This document shows positions 1-8,987 of a stretch of 24,961 bases of DNA, piece by piece. The notes under the pieces were generated by a model. It worked only from the letters and a program-made list of their open reading frames with translations. It made no database searches and was not told the DNA's origin. Each line of letters opens with the position of its first letter. Within the stretch, counting starts at the first letter, position 1. Position numbers and translations under genes: made by a program. The stretch is from Porticoccus sp002341315 (GTDB lineage: Bacteria; Pseudomonadota; Gammaproteobacteria; Pseudomonadales; Porticoccaceae): the NCBI RefSeq assembly GCF_047634355.1, contig NZ_JBLIAL010000021.1. One strand, given 5' to 3'.

Positions 1-831
1 ATCAATAAACAACAATGGAATGAGATGCCCTGTCGCATAGAGGCCAATATGGAGCGAATCCTGGCCCTGTTTGAGCGAAAGAGCATCAAGGCAACCTTTT
101 TTACTCTGGGTTGTGTGGCCGAGCGCTACCCGGCTATGGTCAGATCGATTGTCGACCAGGGACACGAGCTGGCCAGCCACGGCTGGGAGCATATTCGGGT
201 TACCCAGCAAAATCAGCAAGCCTTTACCCGGGACATTACCCGAACACGCCAGTTACTTGAAGATCTTTCGGGCCAGCCCGTGATTGGCTATCGCGCCGCC
301 AGCTATTCCATCTGCGAGGAAAACCTGTGGGCGCTGGATTGTCTCGCCGATGCAGGCTACCAGTACAGTTCCAGTATCGTACCCATCAGACATGACCATT
401 ACGGTATACCGGGCGCCCCCCGGTTTGCTTTTCCGGCGGCCAGTAACAGGTTGTTGGAGATCCCTGTTACCACTATTCCTGTCGCAGGGCGCAACATCAA
501 CTGTGGTGGCGGCGGCTGGTTTCGTTTATTTCCCTACAGTTTCACCCGGTGGGCGATCGGTCGTGTTAACCGGAAAGAGCAGCAACCCTGTATTTTCTAC
601 TTCCACCCCTGGGAAATTGACCCTGAGCAGCCGCGTGTACCAAATGCCGGCAGTAAAGCCAGATTCCGGCACTATTTGAATTTGCATAAAGTCCATTATC
701 GACTGGAGCAGCTTGCCGATGACTTCCTGTGGGGCCGAGTTGATGAGGTGTTCCTGAAAGGCTTCCAACAAAAACAAACCGGCAATGATCAGTGGGGTTT
801 GCATGGCGCTTGCGATTCATCAACTGTCTGA
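1..831 (+). CDS. XrtA-associated polysaccharide deacetylase (NodB/DUF3473 type), 5' partial
   Basis: Predicted metal-dependent carbohydrate deacetylase that would remove N-acetyl groups from an exopolysaccharide or its precursor. The frame is open from base 1, and the first codons match the family's interior rather than its start, so the N terminus with the first catalytic Asp motif lies outside the window. Visible motifs are the metal-binding HxxxH (HGWEH, bases 178-192), the RAASYS motif near base 292, and the C-terminal FHPWEIDPEQPR block (601-636), which is characteristic of the exosortase-linked DUF3473 deacetylases. The stop at 829-831 overlaps the start of the next gene by 29 bases, indicating tight coupling. 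Family assignment is firm; the substrate is inferred from the cluster. Confidence 0.93.
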   Translation: MNKQQWNEMPCRIEANMERILALFERKSIKATFFTLGCVAERYPAMVRSIVDQGHELASHGWEHIRVTQQNQQAFTRDITRTRQLLEDLSGQPVIGYRAASYSICEENLWALDCLADAGYQYSSSIVPIRHDHYGIPGAPRFAFPAASNRLLEIPVTTIPVAGRNINCGGGGWFRLFPYSFTRWAIGRVNRKEQQPCIFYFHPWEIDPEQPRVPNAGSKARFRHYLNLHKVHYRLEQLADDFLWGRVDEVFLKGFQQKQTGNDQWGLHGACDSSTV

Positions 832-1834
832 CAAAGATGTGTCCCAATGGGACGAGTATGTTTTAAAAACGCCAGCAGCAACGTTCTTTCACAGGGCTGG
901 CTGGAAAACGGTTCTGCAACAAGCCTTTGGTCATCAGCCCTATTTTCTCTATGCCGAGCGCGAGGGAGAAATAGTCGGCATACTGCCGCTGGCACACAAT
1001 AAAAGCCTGCTGTTTGGCAACAATCTGGTATCCACGCCATTTTGTGTCTACGGCGGTATCGTTGCCGACACCGATGAAGTTGCTGCAGCTCTGAGAACCG
1101 CCGCCTGCGATCTCGCACAGACGCTTCATGTGGATGCGCTGGAATTGCGGAACCAGCACCGTTCGACAGAAAACTGGCCGACAAAGAGTCTTTATGCGAC
1201 CTTTCGCCGCACGATTGACCGGGATTCCGAGGTCAACATGCAGGCGATTCCCAGCAAGCAGCGGACCATGATTCGCAAGGGAATCAAAAATGGTCTGGTG
1301 AGTGAGCCGGGACAGGACTGGGAGCGGATTTATCGAATTTACGCAGAAAGTGTCAGAAATCTCGGTACGCCGGTTTTCTCCAAAAACTATTTTTCACTTC
1401 TTCGTAAAGTGTTTGGCGATGACGTCGACACCCTGATGATTACCCATGAAGGGCGCGATGTCGCGGGTGTGGTGAGTTTTTACTTCAGAGATGAAGTGCT
1501 GCCCTACTATGGGGGTAGTATTGCCGAGGCGAGGGAAATCAAGGGCGTCAACGATTTTATGTATTGGGAGTTGATGCGTCGTTCAGCTGAGCAGGGTATA
1601 CAGGTGTTTGATTTTGGTCGCAGCAAAGAGGGCACGGGCCCCTACCGTTTCAAGCAGCACTGGGGATTTACCCCCGAGCCGCTGTATTATGAATATCATC
1701 TGGTCAGGGCGGACAGTGTTCCAGATATAAATCCCCTCAACCCAAAGTATCAGTACTTCATCAGGGCATGGAAAAAACTGCCGTTGCCTCTGGCCAATAC
1801 TGTTGGGCCACTACTGGCAAAAAATCTCGGTTAG
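803..1834 (+). CDS. FemAB-like protein, XrtA/PEP-CTERM system-associated
   Basis: 343-residue GNAT/FemAB-superfamily protein of the subgroup that travels with exosortase A EPS clusters. FemAB relatives transfer aminoacyl or acyl groups to cell-envelope precursors; the substrate of this subgroup is not established. The C-terminal acetyltransferase-like fold carries the block DFGRSKEGTGPYRFKQHWGF (around residues 270-290), typical of this group. I chose ATG 803 because a GGGG ribosome-binding site sits six bases upstream and the protein then begins MALAIHQLSDKD, as in relatives. An in-frame ATG at 785 has no clear ribosome-binding site. The gene overlaps the deacetylase, and the next gene starts 13 bases after its stop. 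Confidence 0.9.
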   Translation: MALAIHQLSDKDVSQWDEYVLKTPAATFFHRAGWKTVLQQAFGHQPYFLYAEREGEIVGILPLAHNKSLLFGNNLVSTPFCVYGGIVADTDEVAAALRTAACDLAQTLHVDALELRNQHRSTENWPTKSLYATFRRTIDRDSEVNMQAIPSKQRTMIRKGIKNGLVSEPGQDWERIYRIYAESVRNLGTPVFSKNYFSLLRKVFGDDVDTLMITHEGRDVAGVVSFYFRDEVLPYYGGSIAEAREIKGVNDFMYWELMRRSAEQGIQVFDFGRSKEGTGPYRFKQHWGFTPEPLYYEYHLVRADSVPDINPLNPKYQYFIRAWKKLPLPLANTVGPLLAKNLG

Positions 1835-1847
1835 GAATTTGTCTAGC

Positions 1848-3086
1848 ATGAAGCCAGCATTGTTATTTCTATCTCACCGAATCCCTTTTCCCCCCAACAA
1901 AGGCGACAAGATACGCTCCTTTCACTTGCTCAAATATTTGAGCGAGCATTATCGTGTTTACCTTGGCGCTTTTATCGATGATGCAGAAGACTGGCAATAT
2001 CGGGAGCAGGTTCGGGAATATTGTGAGGATTGCTGCTTTGTCAGGCTGAATCAGCGCAGGGCCCGGCTGAAAAGTCTGTTTGGGCTAATAACCGGTGAAC
2101 CGTTGACCCTGCCTTATTTTTTCAGTGCTGCGCTGGCCCGCTGGACTCGCAGTGTAACTACTGAGCAGGGTATTCAGCGAGCCGTCATCTACTCCGCCGC
2201 CATGGCGCAATATGTCTCTGGCACAGAGCTGACAATTGAGCGGAAGCTGATTGATTTCGTGGACATTGATTCCGACAAGTGGCGACAGTATTCAGCGAGA
2301 AAGCGCTGGCCAATGAGCTGGATTTATAGCCGGGAGGCAAAACGATTACTGGCTTACGAGCGCCATGTGGCAGTTGAGTTTGATGCCAGCCTGTTTGTCT
2401 CTTCCGCCGAAGCCGCCATGTTCCAGTCGCTCGCTCCCGAAGTGGCCAGTAAAACCGGCTTTTATAATAATGGCGTGGACGTGGATTACTTTTCGCCGGA
2501 CACTGATCTGGTGACGCCATACAGTCCTCAGGACAATGTCCTGGTTTTTACCGGTGCGATGGATTATTGGCCCAATGAGGATGCGGTCTGCTGGTTTGCC
2601 GAGCAAGTGTTCCCGAGTCTCAAAAAGGTTGATAGCAGCCTGAAGCTTTATATTGTCGGCAGCAATCCTACCGAAACCGTTCAGTCTCTGGAGAAAATCT
2701 CCGGGGTTTGCGTCACCGGTCGGGTGCTGGATGTTCGCCCCTATCTGAAGTTTGCCGTGGCTGCGGTCGCACCGATGAGAGTTGCCCGGGGTATTCAGAA
2801 CAAGGTACTGGAAGCCATGGCCATGGCCAAACCGGTCATTGTCACCCCGCAGGCATTGGAAGGCATCGCAGCTGAACATGGTCAGGACGTATTGGTGGCT
2901 GACGATGAAGCGGCTTTAAGAGCATTGGTCGAGCAGGTTCTGGCCGGTCAGTTTTCCTCAATCGGCAAGACGGCTCGTGAAAAAGTCACCCGTGATTTCA
3001 GTTGGGAAGACAATCTGCCCAACGTCACCAGCTGGCTGGAAGATGGCAGAGCTTCAGTGAGTGGAGGTGTGGACCATGAAGCCTGA
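1848..3086 (+). CDS. GT4-like glycosyltransferase, exosortase A-associated Stp1 family
   Basis: 412-residue GT-B-fold sugar transferase resembling the Stp1 family of exosortase A clusters. It probably adds one sugar to the lipid-linked EPS repeat unit on the cytoplasmic face of the membrane. The N terminus has the family signature LSHRIPFPPNKGDKIRSFH at residues 7-25. The nucleotide-sugar-binding half has GAMDYWPN (residues about 231-240) and the GIQNKVLEAMAMAKPVIVTP block (about 315-334), where the E-x7-E-like motif of GT4 enzymes lies. The start at 1848 is preferred over an in-frame ATG at 1803 because the family signature follows directly and AGGA lies 11 bases upstream. Its stop overlaps the xrtA start by 11 bases. 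Donor and acceptor sugars are unknown. Confidence 0.9.
   Translation: MKPALLFLSHRIPFPPNKGDKIRSFHLLKYLSEHYRVYLGAFIDDAEDWQYREQVREYCEDCCFVRLNQRRARLKSLFGLITGEPLTLPYFFSAALARWTRSVTTEQGIQRAVIYSAAMAQYVSGTELTIERKLIDFVDIDSDKWRQYSARKRWPMSWIYSREAKRLLAYERHVAVEFDASLFVSSAEAAMFQSLAPEVASKTGFYNNGVDVDYFSPDTDLVTPYSPQDNVLVFTGAMDYWPNEDAVCWFAEQVFPSLKKVDSSLKLYIVGSNPTETVQSLEKISGVCVTGRVLDVRPYLKFAVAAVAPMRVARGIQNKVLEAMAMAKPVIVTPQALEGIAAEHGQDVLVADDEAALRALVEQVLAGQFSSIGKTAREKVTRDFSWEDNLPNVTSWLEDGRASVSGGVDHEA
3063..3068 (+). promoter_or_regulatory. Ribosome-binding site deciding the xrtA start
   Basis: GGAGGT lies seven bases before ATG 3076 and inside the 3' end of the upstream glycosyltransferase gene. It decides for ATG 3076 over the in-frame GTG at 3061, which would put this site inside the coding region. 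Confidence 0.8.
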
Positions 3087-4695
3087 ACCGTCATTGACCA
3101 ATGCCCTGCAATTGACGCCCACAGCCAGGGAGCAACTGCTTGTCCCCGTTTTTTTTATTGGTCTGCTGGTAGTATTTTTTGGTCTTTTTTATGAAACCAC
3201 ATGGACGATGGTGTCCACCTGGTACGAGGCAGAAACCTATACCCACGGTTTTCTGATCCTGCCTATTGTCGCCTGGCTGATCTGGCGGCGCAGAACTGTT
3301 CTGCAGAACCTGCGGCCTACTCCCCAATTTTTGGCGTTGATCCCCCTGGCTGCTGCCGGGTTTCTCTGGATGCTGGGTAGTCTGGTGGATGTTCAGGTTG
3401 TTCAGCAGTTCGCGTTGATCACCATGGTTGTCGCTGCGTTTCTGACGGTTATGGGGTCAGATATCGCGAAAGCACTGATTTTTCCGCTGGCATTTCTGTT
3501 TTTTGCTGTCCCCATGGGGGAGGAGCTGGTTCCCCCGTTGATGGAATACACTGCAACGGTAACCGTTGCTTTGGTAAAACTTAGCGGAATTCCCGTTTAT
3601 CGCGAGGGCATGTTTATCGCACTGCCCTCCGGAAACTGGTCAGTCGTGGAAGCCTGCAGCGGCATTCGCTATCTGATTGCATCGGTGACCCTGGGCTGCC
3701 TGTTTGCTTATATCAACTACTCAAGTATGAAAAAAAGACTGGCATTCATCCTGGTGGCGTCAATTGTACCGATTATTGCCAACGGACTGCGCGCCTACAT
3801 GATTGTCATGATTGGTCATCTCAGCGGCATGGAACTGGCGGTCGGCGTTGACCACCTGATTTATGGCTGGGTTTTCTTCGGGCTTGTTATGCTGATTTTA
3901 TTTGTGATTGGGGCCAAATGGAGCGACCCCGAGCAGTTACCCGCACACTCCGGCAGCACGTCGGAAACCAAGTCTAGTGAACGATCATTTTGGCCGGGCT
4001 CCGCCGTTGTTCTTGCGGTTTTCGCCACATTGGCAATCGCGGCTATCTGGCCTGCCTGGGTCTTTGCATTGAATCAGGGCGGGGAGACCAAACCAGCTGC
4101 CGTCGAATTTGCACCAGAGCGCCTCGGCGAATTTACCCTGAGTACTGATATGTTCTGGGACTGGTATCCCCAGCACCGGGGCAACGATAGCCATATAAAG
4201 CAGTTTTACGTGTATCAGAATCAGAATGACACTGAAGGGCAGCCCGCTATCATGCTCGATATTTCCCAGTATCTGCGACAGGAGCGGGGTGCGGAACTGA
4301 TCAGTGGTCAGAACCATCTGTTTAATCGCGATGTTCGCGACTGGCGAGTGTTTCCCATGGGTGGAGAATCCGTGGACCTCAACGGTGAAACAAGCGGGGT
4401 TTTATCCGCGGTGGTGAAAGGACCCGGTCAAAATCTGCTGGTTTGGCGGTGGTATCGCATTGGCGACCAATACACGGCCAATGACTATGTGGCCAAGCTC
4501 TATGAATTGAGCGCCCGGTTGCTGGAAAACAGGCGGGATGGTGCCATTATCACCCTCGCGGCACCGATAGATTTCCCGGGCGAGAGTGCACAGATGGCCG
4601 TTGCTGAAGAAATGCTGCAAAGGTTCATCCATCCGATGTTGCCGGAATTGGAAAAATCACTCGACCAGGAATTTTCCGGGGCAAAGCAACCGTGA
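3076..4695 (+). CDS. xrtA: Exosortase A with fused C-terminal EpsI domain
   Basis: 539-residue inner-membrane protease/transpeptidase of the exosortase family, which cleaves PEP-CTERM sorting signals. Residues 1 to about 290 form a multi-pass membrane domain with the catalytic triad visible: Cys194 in EACSGIR, Arg239 in NGLRAYM and His260 in VDHLIYG. Residues about 345-530 form an EpsI (DUF3485) domain, with WRWYRIGDQYTANDYVAKL typical of it; this fusion is common in the XrtA subgroup. The start at 3076 is fixed by a strong GGAGGT site at 3063-3068, seven bases upstream. The stop overlaps the next start (GTGA). No protein in this window ends in a PEP-CTERM signal, so its substrates must be encoded elsewhere. 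Confidence 0.95.
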   Translation: MKPEPSLTNALQLTPTAREQLLVPVFFIGLLVVFFGLFYETTWTMVSTWYEAETYTHGFLILPIVAWLIWRRRTVLQNLRPTPQFLALIPLAAAGFLWMLGSLVDVQVVQQFALITMVVAAFLTVMGSDIAKALIFPLAFLFFAVPMGEELVPPLMEYTATVTVALVKLSGIPVYREGMFIALPSGNWSVVEACSGIRYLIASVTLGCLFAYINYSSMKKRLAFILVASIVPIIANGLRAYMIVMIGHLSGMELAVGVDHLIYGWVFFGLVMLILFVIGAKWSDPEQLPAHSGSTSETKSSERSFWPGSAVVLAVFATLAIAAIWPAWVFALNQGGETKPAAVEFAPERLGEFTLSTDMFWDWYPQHRGNDSHIKQFYVYQNQNDTEGQPAIMLDISQYLRQERGAELISGQNHLFNRDVRDWRVFPMGGESVDLNGETSGVLSAVVKGPGQNLLVWRWYRIGDQYTANDYVAKLYELSARLLENRRDGAIITLAAPIDFPGESAQMAVAEEMLQRFIHPMLPELEKSLDQEFSGAKQP

Positions 4696-5876
4696 AAACC
4701 ACTCCTCTTGTGGCGCATATCATTTATGCCCTGGGCACCGGCGGTCTCGAAAACGGCCTGATCAACATCATTAACCGGACACCGCCAGACCGTTACCGGC
4801 ATGTGATTATTTGTCTGACAAATGCAGATGATTTTGCCAATCGGATTACCTTGCCGGGTGTGCAGGTTATCCAGCTGCATAAACCCGCTGGTCAGAATTT
4901 CCGTGTTTTTTGGGATTTATGGAAAACCCTGCGTGCCCTACGGCCCGACGTTGTTCATACCCGCAATCTGGCCAGTCTAGAGATGCAGTTAGTCACGCTG
5001 TTGATGCCCGGTATCAAGCGCGTGCACGGTGAGCACGGGCGGGATATTCACGACCTCGATGGTACCAATAAAAAATATAATTTGTTGCGCAAGGCCATGC
5101 AGCCTTTTGTGCATCGCTATATCGCGGTTAGCCGGGACCTGCTGCAGTGGTTGAAGTCTACGGTCGCTATTCCCGAGAAAAAATTGTGTCAGATTTACAA
5201 TGGTGTCGATGCAGCAAAATTTTCACCCCGACAGGGCCGTGCACTGGTGGGAGATCTGGCTCCTCCGGGATTGTTGCCAGAGAATGCCGTTGTGGTCGGT
5301 ACGGTTGGACGGCTCGCTGAGGTAAAAAACCAGCAGCTACTGATTGAGGCGGTTGGCTACCTGTACACAAAGAGGCCGATATTGCGGGGAACACTGCGGC
5401 TGGTCCTGGTGGGTGACGGCCCGCTCAAGCCGCAACTGGTTGAGCGGGTAAAACAGCTTGGTCTCTCCGATGTGGTGTGGTTTTCCGGTGACAGGAACGA
5501 TGTTCCGGCATTAATGCAGCTGATGGATATTTTTATCCTTCCATCGCTTGCCGAAGGGATATCCAACACGCTGCTCGAGGCAATGGCTTCCGGCTTGCCG
5601 GTCATTGCCACCAGTGTGGGGGGCAATGTAGAGCTGATAGAAGAGGGCGTTAACGGCAGGTTGGTGCCGGTAAATAATGTAGTGGCTATGGCCGACGCTG
5701 TGGCTGAGCTGGTAGATGATCCCGCTCTCCGGCAGTCCATGGGTGAAAAGGGGCTGGCTCTGGTGAGGACAACGTTCAACTGGGAGAGGACAGTGGCGGA
5801 TTACCTGGCTGTTTACGACATCCTGCTGGGTGTGGATAGTGCGCCATTGAATAGCAACAGAAATCAGGGCAATTAA
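4692..5876 (+). CDS. GT4 glycosyltransferase, exosortase A-associated Stp2 family
   Basis: 394-residue GT-B sugar transferase resembling the Stp2 family of exosortase A clusters, predicted to act in EPS repeat-unit assembly at the cytoplasmic side of the membrane. The N terminus VAHIIYALGTGGLENGLINI has the acceptor-side glycine loop. The donor-binding half contains GTVGRLAEVKNQ, LVGDGPLK, and PSLAEGISNTLLEAMASGLP, which carries the E-x7-E motif of GT4 retaining enzymes. Translation starts at a GTG (4692) that overlaps the xrtA stop in a GTGA arrangement, suggesting translational coupling. The stop lies three bases before the next start. The sugar transferred cannot be read from the sequence. 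Confidence 0.92.
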   Translation: MKTTPLVAHIIYALGTGGLENGLINIINRTPPDRYRHVIICLTNADDFANRITLPGVQVIQLHKPAGQNFRVFWDLWKTLRALRPDVVHTRNLASLEMQLVTLLMPGIKRVHGEHGRDIHDLDGTNKKYNLLRKAMQPFVHRYIAVSRDLLQWLKSTVAIPEKKLCQIYNGVDAAKFSPRQGRALVGDLAPPGLLPENAVVVGTVGRLAEVKNQQLLIEAVGYLYTKRPILRGTLRLVLVGDGPLKPQLVERVKQLGLSDVVWFSGDRNDVPALMQLMDIFILPSLAEGISNTLLEAMASGLPVIATSVGGNVELIEEGVNGRLVPVNNVVAMADAVAELVDDPALRQSMGEKGLALVRTTFNWERTVADYLAVYDILLGVDSAPLNSNRNQGN

Positions 5877-5879
5877 TGC

Positions 5880-7778
5880 ATGTGTGGTATTGCGGGAATT
5901 TTTGATTTAACGGGCCGTCGGGATTTTGATGGCGACCTGATCGGCGCGATGAATCAGACGCAGTTTCATCGCGGCCCCGATGAGGGTGGCCAGCATCTGG
6001 AGCCGGGTGTTGCGCTGGCCCATCGCCGTCTGTCGATTATCGATCTGTCCTCCGGGCAACAGCCCATGTTCAGTGAAGATGGCAATCTCTGCGTCGTTTT
6101 TAATGGCGAAATTTACAATTTTCACTCACTGTCCGAGCAGCTCAGGGAAAAGGGCTACCACTTTCGTACGCGCTGTGACACGGAGGTTATCCTCTATGCC
6201 TGGCAGGAGTGGGGAGAGCGTTGTGTGGACCACTTTCGCGGCATGTTCGCCTTTGCTGTCTATGACCGTCGGGCAGAATCGGTGTTTCTCGCCCGGGACC
6301 GGTTTGGTATCAAGCCGTTGTTCTATTCCATCCTGCCCGAAGGGCAGCTGGTGTTTGGTTCCGAGCTGAAGGTGCTCAAAGCCCATCCCGACTTGCCGCG
6401 TTTGCTGAATGTGCAGGCGGTAGAAGATTACTTTGCCTTTGGCTACATCCCCGAGCCAAAAACCATTTATCGCGATGTCTTCAAGCTTCCACCCGGGCAT
6501 ACCCTGCTGCTACGCCGGGGCGAGCCGGTGCCGGAAACCCACGAATATTGGGATATCCCGTTTACACCGGTCCAGGCAGGCTCGGAATCTGAGGTGCAGG
6601 AAGAACTGCTGATGCGGATGCGGGAAGCTGTGGAGGTGCGCATGGAAGCCGAGGTGCCATTGGGGGCGTTTCTGTCCGGTGGTGTAGATTCCAGTGCCGT
6701 GGTGGCAATGATGGCCGGATTGCAGGATAAACCCGTCAACACCTGTGCCATCGGTTTTGATGTCAAGCAATTCAATGAGACAGAGTTTGCCCGGCAAGTA
6801 GCTACTCGCTATCAGACCAATCACTTCGAGCGCACCGTCAGTAGTGACGATTTTGACCTGCTGGATATTCTCGCCGACCTCTACGATGAACCCTATGCAG
6901 ACAGTTCGGCGATTCCCACCTACCGGGTTTGCCAGCTGGCCAAACAGCAGGTAACCGTGGCCCTGTCCGGTGATGGCGGTGACGAGGGATTTGCGGGGTA
7001 TCGCCGCTATCGCTGGCACATGAACGAGGAAAAACTGCGATCCAGGCTGCCACTGGGGTTGCGCAAACCCCTGTTCGGTGCATTGGGCCGCCTTTATCCG
7101 AAGGCCGATTGGGCGCCCAGGGTGTTTCGGGCCAAAAGCACGTTTCAGTCTTTGGCGCGCAATTCTGTCGAAGCGTATTTTCACTCGGTGTCACTGGCCA
7201 AGGATGATCAACGTGAAAAACTGTTCAGTGAGAAAATGAAAAGCCAGCTGGCGGGCTATTGTGCTGTGGATACCTTTCATCACCATGCCGCACGGGCTCC
7301 CACCGATGACCCCCTGTCGCTGATTCAGTACCTCGATATGAAAACCTATCTGGTGGGGGATATTCTTACCAAAGTGGATCGTGCCAGTATGGCCCATGCG
7401 CTGGAAGTCAGGGTTCCATTGCTGGATCACAAGCTGATGGAGTGGGTTTCCGGTCTGCCCTCCAATATCAAATTGAAAGGGCAGGAAGGTAAATACATTC
7501 TCAAAAAATCCCTTGAGCCGCACTTGCCCGATGATGTGCTTTACCGCGACAAAATGGGTTTCGGCGTACCGCTGGCAAAATGGTTTCGCGGGCCGCTCCG
7601 GGACAGATTGCGGCGTACCATTACCGGCGGAAATCTGGCTAAAACGGGGTTGTTTAACCAGCCCTATCTGGAAGAGCTGGTCGACCAGCATCTCTCCGGT
7701 CGCCGTGACCACAGCGCTGTTTTATGGTCGTTGCTGATGTTTGAAGCCACCACCAAACACGATCAATTCGAGCTATAG
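5880..7778 (+). CDS. Asparagine synthase-like amidotransferase 1, exosortase A system-associated
   Basis: 632-residue glutamine-dependent amidotransferase of the asparagine synthase (glutamine-hydrolysing) superfamily, in the subgroup found in XrtA EPS loci. The N-terminal class II glutaminase domain (residues 2 to about 200) begins MCGIAG, with Cys2 as the predicted nucleophile exposed after Met removal. The C-terminal synthase domain has the ATP-pyrophosphatase loop SGGVDSS at residues 266-272 and a second SGDGGDEGFAGY motif. Length and domain order are those of the intact family. Here it probably amidates a uronic acid or similar carboxylate on the EPS rather than making free asparagine; this is inferred from context. 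An AGGGC site lies about ten bases before the start, with tight spacing on both sides. Confidence 0.92.
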   Translation: MCGIAGIFDLTGRRDFDGDLIGAMNQTQFHRGPDEGGQHLEPGVALAHRRLSIIDLSSGQQPMFSEDGNLCVVFNGEIYNFHSLSEQLREKGYHFRTRCDTEVILYAWQEWGERCVDHFRGMFAFAVYDRRAESVFLARDRFGIKPLFYSILPEGQLVFGSELKVLKAHPDLPRLLNVQAVEDYFAFGYIPEPKTIYRDVFKLPPGHTLLLRRGEPVPETHEYWDIPFTPVQAGSESEVQEELLMRMREAVEVRMEAEVPLGAFLSGGVDSSAVVAMMAGLQDKPVNTCAIGFDVKQFNETEFARQVATRYQTNHFERTVSSDDFDLLDILADLYDEPYADSSAIPTYRVCQLAKQQVTVALSGDGGDEGFAGYRRYRWHMNEEKLRSRLPLGLRKPLFGALGRLYPKADWAPRVFRAKSTFQSLARNSVEAYFHSVSLAKDDQREKLFSEKMKSQLAGYCAVDTFHHHAARAPTDDPLSLIQYLDMKTYLVGDILTKVDRASMAHALEVRVPLLDHKLMEWVSGLPSNIKLKGQEGKYILKKSLEPHLPDDVLYRDKMGFGVPLAKWFRGPLRDRLRRTITGGNLAKTGLFNQPYLEELVDQHLSGRRDHSAVLWSLLMFEATTKHDQFEL

Positions 7779-7784
7779 ATTGCC

Positions 7785-8987
7785 ATGCGTATCCTCCATA
7801 TTCTCGATCACTCGATTCCCCTGCAAAGTGGTTACACCTTCCGCACCCGCAATATTCTCAGGCAACAGCGTGCGCTCGGCTGGGACACGGTTCATGTCAC
7901 CGGCCTAAAGCATCCCGGTTCTTCGGTTTCGCATGAGGAGGTCGACGGACTTCGTTTTTACCGGACCCCGGCCGAGAGCGGTTTGCTATCACGGCTGCCG
8001 ATACTCAACCAGTGGCAGGTGATACAGACACTGGCAAAACGTATTGCCGAGGTCATCGAAACGGAGAAGCCGGATATCCTCCATGCCCACTCCCCGGCGT
8101 TAAATGGTCTGGCAGCATTGCAGGCGAATAAAAAGTTTGGCCTGCCACTGGTTTATGAATGCCGCGCTTTCTGGGAGGACGCCGCCGTTGATCACGGTAC
8201 CAGCAGAGAGCGGGGTGTTCGCTACCGGTTGACCCATGGCATGGAAAGCCATGTTTTTCGTCGCGCCGATGCCGTCACCACCATATGTCAGGGGCTGCGA
8301 GACGATATTGTCCATCGCGGCATTGCGCCATCGAAGGTCACTGTCATTCCCAATGCGGTGGACATCGAGCACTTCAGTGTAGACGCCGGGGCGGACCCGG
8401 AACTGCAGCAGACCCTTGGCTTGCAAGATAAAACGGTACTGGGGTTTATCGGCTCATTTTATGCTTATGAGGGAATCCCGCTATTGCTTGAAGCGATGCC
8501 GGAAATGATTGCCAGCTGCCCCAATTTGCGACTGTTGCTGGTGGGTGGCGGCCCACAGGCGTCACTGATCAAGACAAAAATTGATGAGATGGGGTTGCAG
8601 GATGTGGTAATCATGACAGGTCGGGTTCCCCATACCGATGTGCAGAATTATTACAATCTGGTCGACATTTTCGTCTATCCGCGGCTTGGTATGCGGCTGA
8701 CAGATCTGGTGACGCCCTTGAAGCCACTGGAAGCCATGGCTCAGGGTAAGTTAGTGATCGCTTCGGATGTAGGCGGTCACCGGGAGCTTGTTCGGGAAGG
8801 CGAAAATGGCTGCCTGTTTACCGCTGGCAGTGCCACATCGTTGGCTCGCACCGTTATCGGATTGCTCGATGACCGGCAACGATGGCCTGCCATGCGTAGC
8901 AATGGTCGCCGTTATGTGGAGGAAGAGCGCAACTGGGCCAACAGCGTCAGCCGATATCGGCAGGTTTATGGCGATCTTTTAGGATGA
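7785..8987 (+). CDS. GT4 glycosyltransferase, exosortase A-associated
   Basis: 400-residue GT-B glycosyltransferase. The opening MRILHILDHSIPLQSGYTFR matches the exosortase-A-associated glycosyltransferase family typified by the Daro_2409 system. Donor-binding motifs are visible: IGSFYAYEGIPLLLEA, LLVGGGPQ, and VTPLKPLEAMAQGKLVIASD near the C terminus. It should add a sugar to the EPS repeat unit in the cytoplasm. It starts six bases after the amidotransferase stop, and its own stop overlaps the next start as ATGA (8984-8987), so the three genes are probably co-translated. The identity of the sugar is unknown. Confidence 0.9.
   Translation: MRILHILDHSIPLQSGYTFRTRNILRQQRALGWDTVHVTGLKHPGSSVSHEEVDGLRFYRTPAESGLLSRLPILNQWQVIQTLAKRIAEVIETEKPDILHAHSPALNGLAALQANKKFGLPLVYECRAFWEDAAVDHGTSRERGVRYRLTHGMESHVFRRADAVTTICQGLRDDIVHRGIAPSKVTVIPNAVDIEHFSVDAGADPELQQTLGLQDKTVLGFIGSFYAYEGIPLLLEAMPEMIASCPNLRLLLVGGGPQASLIKTKIDEMGLQDVVIMTGRVPHTDVQNYYNLVDIFVYPRLGMRLTDLVTPLKPLEAMAQGKLVIASDVGGHRELVREGENGCLFTAGSATSLARTVIGLLDDRQRWPAMRSNGRRYVEEERNWANSVSRYRQVYGDLLG

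Noticed and set aside
6510..7184. Long antisense reading frame of 224 codons inside the amidotransferase gene
   Set aside because: It lies wholly opposite a clear, motif-rich gene, has no ribosome-binding site or recognisable motif, and is explained by codon bias of the sense gene.
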